Shown piece by piece: positions 36,360 through 48,127 of a stretch of DNA of 64,000 bases. Position numbers and translations under genes: made by a program. The stretch spans positions 91,675,980-91,739,979 of the forward strand of contig CP136063.1 in NCBI GenBank assembly GCA_032622095.1. Reading direction: 5' to 3'. Origin of the DNA: Siphonodentalium dalli. Taxonomy: Eukaryota > Mollusca > Scaphopoda > Gadilida > Siphonodentaliidae. The notes under the pieces are model-generated. The model worked only from the letters and a program-made list of their open reading frames with translations. It was not told where the DNA came from and did no database searches. Numbering within the stretch: the first letter of the stretch is position 1; each line of letters opens with the position of its first letter.

Positions 36360-37145
36360 TTGGTTAACCTATGACCATAGTCACTCCAGGTGTATTATAC
36401 CTTATCAATTACCATACAGTCCTTCTAGATATGCCTATACCCCACACACACGGCCATTCGTACACTTCAGACTTGCAAAACTATAGCTCAATCATGATAA
36501 TTCAGCCACTCGCTGTGTTCTTACACACAACACACATGAGCATTCCGCTATTCACTGTATACCGCTACACAGCAGTGACAATACAGCCACAACATATAAA
36601 CATGTACATCCCACCCATGACCATGATGTCACTATCTATATACACAAGCCCGCCAGTGACCACCAAACTGTACTCCAGGTATGCATATACACTTCAACAA
36701 CATTGACCCTGCAGTCATTCCATCTGCACATATACACATTGCCCATAACCATACAACCACTCCATATTTATCCATACACCCCATCCATTATCATACAGAA
36801 AACGCGTGTATACATATACACCCACCCATGACAATACAGCCACCCAATGTACACCTGTACATCCCACCCATGACCACACAGTCACTCCATATATACATAC
36901 ACAACAGAAAGATAGACAATGTAGCTAATCTCGCTATACACATACACCACTTCAGTGGCCAGACAACAGCCCCCTGCATACATGTTCACCTCACACATGA
37001 CGGTCATGACCATAATCTACTCCTTATATACATATACAACTCAACGTGGCACCCCATACATGACCATATAGTCATACATTGTACAACTACCCATATCATT
37101 CATGAATACAATAACTCCCCGTATACATACTCACCTCACCTATAG
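36360..37145. repeat. Degenerate minisatellite, block 2
   Basis: The same unit type as 34880-35730 (TGACCACACAGTCACTCC, TATACATACACACC). It is separated from block 1 by about 600 bp of non-repetitive sequence (35740-36360), in which I recognise nothing. Confidence 0.65.
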
Positions 37146-38490
37146 CCATACATTCAACAGACATATACAATCTATTAAGTTGATAAATGTTGATTACAAT
37201 GGGCCAGAGTAGCCACATACTATGATCCCTCTCAGTTCCGTTTCAACTTTCTGCCCATTCCAGTTAAAAAAAAAACATGGACAGAATCCCAAAAGAAATT
37301 TTCGGCAAAATCCATACTGCACCCCTTAAATGAACTTCCATGCCTATTAAGGTTCTGGGACAACCAGAATATCACATTTAGTTGACTAAGTAGCATTTTT
37401 AATAACCAAGTGAGTCACAATCTGCTACCTTTTCGGAACAGCAGTGAATAATGTTCGGAATATATGTGACAAATCAACATTTTACCAAATTTGGTTGTCA
37501 TCTTGAGCAATATTGTCTAAAACACATCAATGTGACACAGTTAGCACATATCAAAATATTAAACATCGCTGATACCAAAGAAATTTCCATTTTACTTTTA
37601 AAAATGTTTCAAACCTGAACAGTGATTTTTTGCCGATTTTGATGAAAAGTTTGTACCAGAAAAAAATGAATAATTCTGGTGATTTTAGTGGTTTCAATGG
37701 TAACAATTAACCAAGGTGCATCAGAAATGTTGGTGTTCAATGTATATAAGAGAGAATAGTCAACTTTGTGTATCAACAACAACTTATAAGCAGTTGCGTG
37801 GCACACTGGGACAATATTGAGAATTTTCCATATTTTGGCCGCCATTTTGGCCGCCATTTTGATCCAAAGTGACGATTTTTGTAACATTGAGTTGGAATAT
37901 CCATAAAAAGTAGAAAGCATTACTTACATTGCACAGCTCTTCCAATTTCTTGATGAAATATGACTAGAATCCCAATGGTGATATTTTGTGCTATGTTATA
38001 CCGCGTTCTGTAAAATCGAATTGTTTAGCGATCGGAAGGGGTTGGGAGCACATGAATAGCATATTTCTTTGCTTCAATTTTCAGTTAAGATGTTAAATAC
38101 AAAATAAAGTCAAAATTCTCAACCAGTTCCAAACAGTAGAAACTTATCTTAAAGATATTAGTAAAAAACGTAAAAATTTCCATTTCCGGCCGCCATTTTG
38201 GCGGCCATTTATGACGGGGAGTTCCAATTTTGGAATACAACGGTGGGGTTATGTCTTAGCTTCACAGAAATGTATACCAGTGTATACATATGACAAGATT
38301 TTCTCACTATAATTGCGTAGAACTGATTTAACGGAAATAGCAGCCATCTTGGACGCTATCTTGAATTACAAAAATTTCTCAAAGCGGATTTTAGATATGT
38401 TATAGAGGATATATTTCTCTTCAAAATGGTATACAAACCAATTTAGTCCAAATTTATTCTAGGTCAAACCTTTATTCGACCAGACTACTT

Positions 38491-41400
38491 CTGTTCTGCC
38501 AGTTAGTTCAAATCAAATTATTTATTGGATAGATCCACATGACATGACATGTTTGCATCATCCTACAAATCAAACAAAAAAAATAAAACAGGACAGTTTT
38601 GATAAGCCTAATTATTTTTGACAATATATAACATAGTTATGGTGGCACGGACTCAGTATGAGTGCTCATTGCTTCAAATGCCACATTGTGCTTGCTTCAG
38701 TAAGGGTGAACAAATTCTCAATTCTTATTGAAATGACCTTTTATCGATTGGAATGACACATTAAGATGTCCTTCAACTCAGATCAAAGTTGAAAATCGGT
38801 CCCGATTTAAGGAATCTTGTCTGATCTGGTCCAAACCAAAGACACGCAAAGACAGTACTTTGGCTGCATAAAATGGCATCAAACTGACATTATAAATAGA
38901 TATATATCCGTACATCATTGTTACATAAATAACTTTGTTTGTTTATTAGTCTACAGTCTTGACATTATTCTTCACGAAACTTAAAGGCACGGGCGGTGTT
39001 CGTTGCAGAAATATTCATATTTGTTCAAATCGCCATCAACAGAAGGAATATTAAAATATATGCCAAACATAATCAGCGCGTAAACAGTATATTGTCGTCA
39101 ATACGTACGATGGTGTACGTAAATAAGAACCTGCTCGTGTTACAGAAGTTTTGCTTCTGTTTACATAACAGCGCAATTATATTGGTTAATTACACACAAA
39201 TTATATAAACGCTCTTTATTATTTCCATATCAGGAAAACAGTAACAAACTAGAATGCACTCACTGGAGCTGCCTATACTTGCGCCCATCACACGTTTGGC
39301 ATGTTTTGTGATATCTTGCCAACAGCAGTTTGAACCACGGGTGCTGGGCCCTCTTTTGAGAGATCGATAGAAAATCTAGATATGAAATTTCAGTTCATCC
39401 ATCGCTGAAATATGTGTGTATACGGACAGAATATCTCTGTTATCTCCAGTTGATATATTACACCAATAACGGTCTTAGTAATACCGTACGAGTTGTTTGA
39501 CATATTTATAGAACAATATATAGACATCGCTCATATGAAGGGTGCGAATACGATTGGTTGCCGATGATGCTATATATTATATACCAATTGGGTTACATTA
39601 TAGTTTGACTAGAATGCTTTGTGTATGCCATTGCACTTCAGCGGCAAAAAACATCAAAGTCAATTTCAAATTCCGACACAATTAAATAAAAGACACACGA
39701 TCATTGGATCTTTGATTAACAATGAGTCAATGTGAACATGTCTTTAGCGACTGATCTACGGTCTTCGGGAACATATCATCAAAGTGTCAATTGCGTTGAG
39801 AATGAGAAAGCTTGTTTTCCCAGTTAATTAATAAGGCGTTTTAATAATCCATGTTTCAACATATTTTTCAGTACAATTTTGTCTCAATAAAGCCATGCGC
39901 TCGACTGTTTGGCCGGACATGGTTTATATGCACCTGCATGCGTCTTTCTGAAATGTTTTGAACGTCGAAGAAAGTTTCCAGAAATTTTTTCGCACGTCAT
40001 TTTCTATGCGGAAAAAAAAAAACGATTCCGCACGCATCTTTTAGACTCGATCTCAACTAATTTTCCGTGTTTCAAGTTACATATAATAGGCTACTAATGG
40101 GCAGTACTATTGCACATACACCTTTATTTTCCATGCATGGTATATCTATATATATATCGGTTTAGTCTGCCCGTGTAATAACATACATGTACGAGTTTCA
40201 CCTGTCTGGACATCGACGCAATCATGTCTGGTGTTTTGCGCGCCCATGTAGCTTGTGACGTCCTGATGTGCGTTGTGACGTCATGGCGTCTTTATCGGTT
40301 TCCAGAAAGCAATCCTTCAATATTGTTCTTTTATGAACGATTTATTACCAAAATAAAACCAGATAACAATGCAAATTTAGTATAAATGTGGATTTAAATT
40401 ACAATTGGTGCAATCATTTCATATTAGCGCATTTGCATTCTTTACATTCTGTACTTCCGGTGTGACGTAACATATTCGCGGAAGGACAGACAGACAGACA
40501 AATAAATAAACAGAGATCCGGATCGAAAACATTACTTGCGTCCAGCATAGACTGGCGCAAGTAATAACGCTCTTTATGTTTATCATATCCTGATCTAAAC
40601 AAAAGCCAGGTTCTGTAACGTTTTTTGCTTTTGTTTACATAATAAAGGAAAGACATTTGACAATAACATACTGTTTATGCCATATTTCTTATTGGTATAA
40701 GTACAAAGTCTCTCTATATTTGACTATTCTTTCTTTTTATGGCGGTTTTTGACGGAGCTGAATATTTTAACAGCATACCCACCGCCAACGTCGCCCGTAT
40801 CTTTAAATAACCATGGTGACAGCTCATGCAGAATAACTAAGTCAAAATCTGGATCATTAATTAACAACATTAATTCATAGCAACAACATAGCAGGTATTA
40901 TAGTGGCATGTTTGCAAGCATTGTAGGATTATATCTGATAGTTACTGGAGAAATAACCATATTTTGCGTAAATATCTTGATAACAGACATCTATTCCGTA
41001 TGTATTTTTTTCCCCGTCCACAGAATGACACCTACCCCCTTTTAACATCAGTTTTTTTTATGAGTTTCACCAATGTTATCACATATGAAAGGGGGGTAAC
41101 TACTTTAAATGCTTCAATCTTACCAACAAAGAATACTAGAACACCTGCAATCTGTTCAAACTAAAAAAAAAGTAAAATATTGCATGATACAGGAGAATAC
41201 TTGTTTTGTCCTCCGGACCCCCCCCCCCCCCACCTGTGTGACATAGTGTATCGCAATTTTTTTATCCGGCCCCCTGGATTATTGGCTATAATCCAGAACA
41301 AAAACTAACGACACAATTTCTGGAAAAACATTTGCCATGTAATCCAAACAAGTTACCCGATTGCATAGGAAATACTGGGCACCCCTGATTCGTAATATCA

Positions 41401-41790
41401 ATGCAACTTTGTTGTCCTCTTACAAGTCAGTGTGACCACTTATTGCTGGCGGCGCCGATTTATGGGTTTTACCATCTACATGTAACACGACAATTGCTTC
41501 ATGGCCCATTATATAGTCCAGATGAATGTCGCATTAATCCATTGTTAACAATAATCCTTCGGACCTTTATATGTATTGAATGCGTTAAACAACAAGAAAG
41601 GATAACTCTAAGGTCAGTAGATTCTTATTATATAGCCGTAAGTAGAGATTTGGCATATGCCATTACGATGCGGTTAAGTCGTTTCTTAAGAGTATAAGAT
41701 TGTTTGTTGCTTAGTTACAACTGTGTCCATTTAGATTATGCAATTGTTTCGAAACTTGTCTTGGTGGATCGATCAGGTTATGCAACCCGA
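38491..41790. other. Intergenic, few recognisable features
   Basis: No exon with splice support was found. A CRE palindrome TGACGTCA occurs near 40274 with a half site near 40255, a short poly-C run lies at 41218-41231, and AT-rich runs are frequent. Open frames here are short and unconvincing. Confidence 0.4.
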
Positions 41791-41792
41791 TG

Positions 41793-41881
41793 TATAAAAA
41801 GCGCAACTCTCTATCAAATCGACACTTGACGATTGGAAAAGGAAACTCTTATTGATATCTATACCCCGGATTGCAGGACAT
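41793..41881 (+). promoter_or_regulatory. Candidate TATA promoter and non-coding first exon of the 46308 gene
   Basis: TATAAAAA at 41793-41800 is followed about 30 bases later by a plausible start site and then, at 41882, by a strong donor (GGACAT|GTGAGTAC). The next good acceptor that leads to a start codon is TTTTCTTCAG at 46290-46299, eight bases before ATG 46308. I infer a 4.4-kb 5' UTR intron. The link between the two is not proven. Confidence 0.45.
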
Positions 41882-42166
41882 GTGAGTACAAAAATATTAT
41901 AATTTCAAATATTCGAATCTGCCTGAACGTCTGTCATTGTAGAACAAAGTGAATATATATACATGCTTTGAACTGTTCCAGAGTTGAGGGACATCGAAGG
42001 CCCACATAATATTGAACCTCATGTGCAGAGTCTATACTGAAACGCAGCAACAATTGAGACTATAGATCTGGAACTAGAATTGTTCATGGAACACTCACAG
42101 TGAATTTTTATGTAATCGTGCCAATTATAAACTCGTTCAGCTACGGAAGTTAAACAATATACTTAA

Positions 42167-42808
42167 CCCGTTCATGTAGGGAGCTGCGGTGGTGCAATAT
42201 TAAGAGGGGGTAAAGTGGCGACATTTGAATTCAGTGTTCATTTTGGAGGAAAGATTGATCAAACCTCACAAAGCGCAGGTGACCATATCATACCTTTTTG
42301 AAAAGTTTGAAGACTTATCTATAGTGACAACGCGAAGCGGAATTCTGATTTTCATCCCAGGTTGGATATTATTGGACATTATTAAAAAGTAGGTGACCAT
42401 TGTTTGTCAATGTTTATAATATTTCCATCAAATTTCCAAAAAATCTACTTTGCGTTGTCACTAGTTATATGCTCAAACATTCCAACAAGACATGAAGTAT
42501 TATTCTACGGTTTGTAAATATTGAGTAATCTTGTCTTGAAAATTAACACCGAATTCCCCATTTAAATGTTGCCACTTTACCTCCCTCTTAAAGATCCCGT
42601 GTAAGTATATTCTCTTATATATGGCGTCTCCCACAGGGACCCTCACGTATATAAGATAATGCACTGGCTTACAATATCAATGTAGATATTGTTAGGCCAA
42701 TGCATTCTCTTATATATGGGAGGCTCACAATGGGGGACTCGCATATACAAGAGATTGCATTGGCACAGGGTTTTCGCTAAATTTCAGAAAGCTCCAGTTA
42801 TGGAAGGT
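42167..42808. mobile_element. TTAA-flanked MITE related to 18262, ~640 bp
   Basis: TTAA is present at 42163-42166 and 42809-42812. GGGAGCTGCGGTGGTGCAAT near the left and GCACAGGGTTTTCGC with GCTCCAGTTATGGAAGG near the right are the inverse of parts of 18262-18517. Internal hairpins repeat GCATTCTCTTATATATG and its complement. It is longer than the relative through an inserted middle part. It lies in the proposed 5' UTR intron of the gene at 46308. Confidence 0.6.
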
Positions 42809-43289
42809 TTAATCGTAACTCAGTAGAAACGCTTTACATGTCATACATACATACGCCCCTTACTTGAGTATGCGAGCCCAGTTTGGCCTGACGCTATTTA
42901 TACCTTCTTGATAAACCACAGACGAAGTTCAGTACGACGTAGCGATGATATACTTACCGGTTTTACACGATTCGTGTCTCGCGAACGCCTTCTGCTAGAA
43001 ACTGGTTAGGAAGCCTGGTACCCCAAAAATAAGCTCATATTGAACTTATTTCTAAAACATAAATAAGCCCACATCGCCATTATTTTAATATGACTTACGC
43101 TCTATACGAACCTAAAACGAGGGTTTTAAAACATTCCAATATGGGACTATTCACATAGGAAATAAGCCCATTTAATCAACATTTTCTTCATCGACACGAC
43201 TGATCAGATTCAGTTTCTATATAATCCGTTTTCACTGCGACTAACGCAATTCAACAGAATAACGGGGATATGCTCACTATCGGCTAATT

Positions 43290-43777
43290 TAAAGGTACTC
43301 AATCCGAACAGAGGGTCCCCATCTCAACAGATTCCAGCAACAACAATCCGATCAGAGGGTCCTATATATTACTATTTATTTGGCTTTGGGGGTAAAAAAT
43401 ATTTGATTCGAGTCGAGGAACCCATCAAACAAAGCTCAGAGTTATTATATATTGATTTTTGAAATTTGTTAATTTCTGGAGATGAGTACTGATAATTGCC
43501 GTCAATTTTGAAACCTGCTCGAGATGAGTACACCAAAACTCTATTCAAACAGACAAGGATGGATAACTCTAAAATCAAGTGGTAATAATAACGCAATTTT
43601 GACTACGTACCGGGCCAGAAAGAATTCCCGATAATGAAAAATAATAGATTTCTAAAATCGATATCTAAAAAATCTGAGCTTTGATGGGTGACTTCCTCGA
43701 CTCGAATCAAATATTTTTGACCCCGAAGCCATTGAGATAGTAATTGAGATGAGTTTTTATCGGATTGAGTACCTTTA
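43290..43777. mobile_element. TAAAGGTACTC element, 488 bp
   Basis: The terminal inverted repeats are TAAAGGTACTCAATCCGA and TCGGATTGAGTACCTTTA. Inner segments are mirrored as well: AAATATTTGATTCGAGTCGA near 43396 against TCGACTCGAATCAAATATTT near 43697. Non-autonomous. Confidence 0.75.
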
Positions 43778-43834
43778 GGGATCAAATCAGTCCAATAAGA
43801 CCCAATGTGATTAGTTAGATCTAATATTAACCTA

Positions 43835-44047
43835 CAGTAATGCCCTAAGTAATCGACATCTTAACCAAAGCAGAATTATGGGTAACTTTTCAGGATTTAG
43901 TCGGAAATATGGCTTGTTGCCATTCATCGGAAAGCTCTCGGCGAGAGCTTTCCGATGAATGGCAACAAGCCATATTTCCGACTAAATCCTGAAAAGTTAC
44001 CCATAATTCTGCTTTGGTTAAGATGTCGATTACTTAGGGCATTACTG
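43835..44047. mobile_element. Palindromic MITE, copy 3 (213 bp)
   Basis: It is flanked by TA at 43833-43834 and 44048-44049. The two arms appear identical throughout, with practically no loop. Relative to copy 2 (16170), the substitutions in the outer arm (GCCCTAAGTAATCGACATC versus GCTCTAATTAATCGACCTC) occur in both arms. Confidence 0.9.
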
Positions 44048-44827
44048 TATTTGCACGAGGATATGTCGTGCTCGGACAACCTAGAAAATATGTGATATAA
44101 TAAATAAATGTCAGTTCGACATAACATCGTAAACCAGCATACTGAAAACTATCTGGTCTCACTAGTACCTCCGAATTGTGTGACTACAACTGATTACCAC
44201 CTCAGAAATTAAACTGACTTCGCCGCGACACTAAAACAATGGACTCATCTTTTCCCCCACATGCATGGCTAGCAGAATGGAACGCCTTATTGGAATACCA
44301 CTGCAGAGTGCTCTCCTCTATATAGCTTTAAAAAGGAATTAAAATACTAAGTTCAAACCACGGAGATAATTTTCAATTTGGAAGCGGCGTTTTAACAATA
44401 TACAATGACAGCTCCAGTATCGATGCAGTGATTTGCGGGAAGACAAAATCGATAACCATCTGATAGACTATAAACTAAACTCGCCGATGAGACTGCTGAC
44501 CACTATGTCTTTGAACGCACACTATATGCTAGCGAAAGACAATATAACAGTTTGATCCCTTTTGAGGTGAATATAATAACAGTCAAGACACCTTTGTTCG
44601 GTAATCCATACCTCAGTGACGAAATTAATACTGGTTATCTTTAATTACGTGCATAGCTTTACTAAATAAACAAAACAAAATGTATGAAACGTTTACTGCT
44701 AACCGAAGCAAAGTGATTAAGCGATAACCACTGATATAAATGCACATGTATCTCCATTGTTATCGAACTATATATCGAACCCAAATAAAGTTGTTGACAC
44801 CACGCACATGTACTAAGTCTACCTGTC

Positions 44828-45998
44828 ACTCACAAACACACCCCTCTCTATCACCCCATCTCTCTCTCTCTTCCACCCTATCCTCTCGCCACTCCCTGTC
44901 TCTTTCTCCCTCTCTCATATCCCCTTTCTCTCTTCTCTCCCTCTCCATATCTCCCTCTCTTCTCTCTCATCTCTCCCTCTAACCCTCTCATCTCACCCAC
45001 TCCCTATCTCCTCTCATTTCTCTCCCTCTCGTCTCTCATATCTCCTCTCTCCCTTTCCCTCTCTCTTCACCATATCCCTGTCTTCCCTTTCTCATCTCCC
45101 ATCTCATTCATATCTCCTTCTCCACATCTCTCCCTCTTTCTCGTCGCTCCCCCACCCTCTGTCTCCCTCTCCTCTCCATCTCTCATCTCTCCTCTCTCTC
45201 CTCCATCTCCATATATCTCCCTTTGGAACCATATCTCTCCTCCTCTCTCATGTCTCCTCTCGTCTCTCCCTATATCTCACTCGTCTCTCCCTCACCCTCT
45301 GTCTCCCTCTGTCTCCCTCTCCTCTCAATCTCTCTCCCTCTGTCTCCTCTCCTCGCTCTCTCTCCTCCATCTCCCTATCTCTCCCTTTGGAACCCTCTCT
45401 CTCCTCTCTCACCACCGTTCTATCCTCTCTCCCTCTCCCTATCTCCCCCTCTCTCTCATCTCTCCCTCACCCTCTTTCTCCCTCTCCTCTCCATCTATCT
45501 CCCTCCCCCTATCCATCTCTCTCCTATCTCCATCCATCTCCCTATCTCTCCCTTTGGAACCCTCTCTCTCATCCTCTCTCATCTCCCCTTTCTCCCTCTC
45601 CCTATCTCTCCCTCTCTCTCTCATCTCTCCCTTTGGAACCCTCTCTCCACTCCTCTATCATCTCTACTCTCTCTCCTCTCTATCTCTCTCCCTCTCCATT
45701 TATCTCTCATCTCTCCCTCACCCTCTTTCTCCCTCTCCTCTCCATCTATCTCCCTCTCCCTATCCATCTCTCTCCTATCTCCATCCATCTCCCTATCTCT
45801 CCCTTTGGAACCCTCTCTCTTTCATCCTCTCTCATCTCCCCGTTCTCCCTCTCCCTATCTCTTCCTCTCTCTCCAATCTCTCCCTTTGGAACCCTCTCTC
45901 ACCCTCTCTCATCTCTACTCTCTCTCTCCTCTCTATCTCCCTCCCTATCCATTTATCTCTTATCTCTACCCCCTCTCTCCGTATATGCTCTTACATAT
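44828..45998. repeat. CT-rich low-complexity tract with a higher-order unit
   Basis: More than 1.1 kb of CTCTCC/ATCTCC polypyrimidine. CTCCCTTTGGAACC recurs at about 45218, 45382, 45549, 45628, 45800 and 45883. The segment 45460-45640 is repeated with minor change at 45710-45890, so a ~250-bp higher-order duplication is present. Long Ser/Leu/Pro open frames here are artefacts. Confidence 0.85.
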
Positions 45999-46307
45999 CT
46001 CCACTTCAGTTTCTTTATTACGTTTTTGATCACTCGACCTTCTCTTACATGTATATAAAATATGAAACACTCCATTAATTCTATTGTTAAAACATAATTC
46101 CTTGTACATGACTATTGTTATAACATATTTCCTTGCTCGTATCACTGTTTGTTTTGTATACACAATGCTCTGGCAATGGGGGAGGATATTAATATCAGTA
46201 TCAGAACTTGTCATCCAATCCCATTTGTCCTTGTATTTATAAGCATTGTGCAAATAAAAAAAAGTTTAAACTAATTAAGATCGTTTTTTTTTTCTTCAGT
46301 TTCAAGC

Positions 46308-48069
46308 ATGCGATTGTTGGCCGCCCTCGCCTTCCTCTGTGTGGCATATGCCTACGATAATCAACGCCTCTTAGAGCGGCTTAACCGCATCGATGAGCTG
46401 GAGAACCAATTGGCGGAGAGTCGCGCTCAGGCTGAAGAGAAGAGAGACTGGGAGTGGCCATGGGAGGACCTTGAGAAAAGAGCTGAGGTAAGCAGAATAT
46501 CGTCGCACCACGTGATCCGAATTATAGTCACGATCTCATTCAAAAATTAGCGGAAATTTCCGCCTTAAACGTTAAAAAAGGTACACTTTCGTACCACAGG
46601 TAACTATTATTAATCGTAATTTCGGTAACTTTTTCTGTCTTCACAACATTCGCAATCTATTTCGCAGATCTAACTTCGTATTTGGCTTTAAAATCATTAA
46701 AGTTCCCGTTATTTCATTGAAGTACTGATTCATCCTATTTCGCTGGAAGATTTAATATAAAAGTTTATTTTTGCGGAAAATTAACATTTCAAAGCCTTGA
46801 TTTAACGGAATAACAGGCATCAATTTGAGACATGGTCGATGCAACAACGTAATAATGTATTCCAAATCGCTCACCAAGGGTGTGTGGTCCTGTAGTTCCA
46901 CCTGTAAAAATGCTGCTGAAAATTGCCTGGAAATAATATTCAACTATCTCACAAGAATCAATTATTCAGGTATTTGAAGTCAAAAATTGCACCGTTATAT
47001 ACAAGTGGAACTACCGGAGTTTTACTTCTCTTGTCGTTAGCTTTGGTAAATATGCATTTTATACCCATATTGATCTTTATATTATGGAAAATATGGGTTT
47101 CTATGACGAATTAGCTGCAAAAAAAAAATACTAGACAATTTTGCCACATGTGTGAACGTACCATTAGGCCTCGTTCACACTCTCGCAATTTGCCTGCCTT
47201 TTCATTTTTTTTTTTGCAGTCATTTCGATACAGAAAGCTATCATATGCCAGAAAACTACCCCAAAAATTGCTCAGAAAATGAATCTGTAATACAGATAAC
47301 TATACACATGTACGTGTGAAGTAAACACGCTGCATAGTTCCACACGTACCGATACTACTGAATATGTCCAGTAAAATTGAGTAAATAGCATTTAATTGAC
47401 TCTCTCATAAGAATAATTTATAAGGGTATTTCAAGGCAAATGTCAGTAGCACCGTTACACGTGGAACTGACGGAATTTTACTTCTTTAGCAGTTAGCTTC
47501 GGTAAAAATGGATCGCATGTTGATGTTTATATTCTGGAACCATATCATTTTAGATGACGAAATAGCTGCAAAAAATACCAGACGTTTTTGCCGACTGTGT
47601 GGTCGCACCCTATAAGCATGTAGATATACAGGAACAACTCAAAGCTTTCCAGCGAGTTGGCGCGGTTTTGTTGATAGAATGGTAAATATTCTAGGTAATA
47701 ACTCTTTGAGTCTCGTTGTAGGGCAACACGGAAATGGAAGATACAGAGATGCCGCCAGGAACCCCCGATCCCCATAAGATGGACGACAAGAAAAACCCGC
47801 TACACCCTCTCATGATGGTTTGTCTGTACAGAGAGTTCAAGGAAAAGATGACACCAGAGAAGAGAGGACTCATGGAGAAGTTCAAGAAGATCCACGAACG
47901 ATACCCTGGTGGAGATTATCCAACGGCTTCCCCTGAAAGAGTCGAGGACCTATTTGACGATCTATGCGGTGGGCTTGAGAAATTCGTCAAAGACTCCTAC
48001 CCATCAATGTTCAAGGATGCTAATAAGAAATACTTGAGAACTTGGATATTATATAGGACCACATTTTAG
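46308..48069 (+). CDS. Small secreted protein with dibasic-flanked acidic/Trp peptide (2 coding exons)
   Basis: Exons are 46300-46487 (ATG at 46308) and 47722-48069. The junction GCTGAG|GTAAGC to GTTGTAG|GGCAAC is phase 0, giving 175 residues. The start follows a polypyrimidine acceptor (TTTTCTTCAG) by eight bases. Residues 1-15 are a signal peptide (MRLLAALAFLCVAYA), and 19-46 form a Leu-heptad, charged helix. KR pairs at 45-46 and 57-58 bracket DWEWPWEDLE, which a prohormone convertase could release. The C-terminal half is helical and charged, with two Cys (94 and 142) that could pair. I do not recognise the family; a neuropeptide-like precursor, a matrix protein or an alarm/venom-type secretory peptide are all conceivable. 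The intron (46488-47721) contains two Harbinger-like MITEs. The 3' part is duplicated downstream at 48139. Confidence 0.75.
46880..47163. mobile_element. Harbinger-like MITE, left-truncated
   Basis: It matches the right two-thirds of 31400-31818 (CTCACAAGAATCAATTATTCA, CGTTAGCTTTGGTAAATATG, GCTGCAAAAAA) and ends TGTGTGAACGTACCA followed by TTA. The next copy starts directly after that TTA. Confidence 0.6.
47167..47610. mobile_element. Harbinger-like MITE, second copy
   Basis: It starts GGCCTCGTTCACACTCTCGC after TTA at 47164-47166 and ends GTGTGGTCGCACCC. Internal phrases CGTTACACGTGGAACTGACG and GCTGCAAAAAATACCAGACG match the other copies. It lies head-to-tail with the previous MITE inside the intron of the gene at 46308. 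Confidence 0.65.
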
Positions 48070-48127
48070 CACCACACAGATCTGTGCGCAAAATATGAAA
48101 TGCGCAATGCACACTATTAGTTTTCAG

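Larger units (their letters stand above)
33392..38487. mobile_element. Large foldback element, 5.1 kb with ~1.3-kb inverted arms
   Basis: The ends TAGTCTGGTC (33392) and GACCAGACTA (38487) are flanked by CTT on both sides (33389-33391 and 38488-38490), a possible 3-bp target duplication. Left arm 33392 to about 34760 and right arm about 37185-38487 are inverted copies with substitutions; matching pairs include CTAGAATAAATT, GGGATTCTAGTCATATTTCA and AACTGAGAGGGATCATA. The middle (34880-37145) is a degenerate minisatellite plus about 600 bp of unrelated sequence. There is no transposase frame. The organisation resembles FB/Galileo-type foldback elements, but the family is undetermined. Confidence 0.75.

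Noticed and set aside
36371-37145. His/Thr/Pro-rich open frames of 111 and 154 codons
   Set aside because: They follow the degenerate minisatellite in the foldback element.
44740-46078. Ser/Leu/Pro-rich open frames up to 268 codons
   Set aside because: Polypyrimidine low-complexity tract; the same repeat is open in several frames and has no coding bias.
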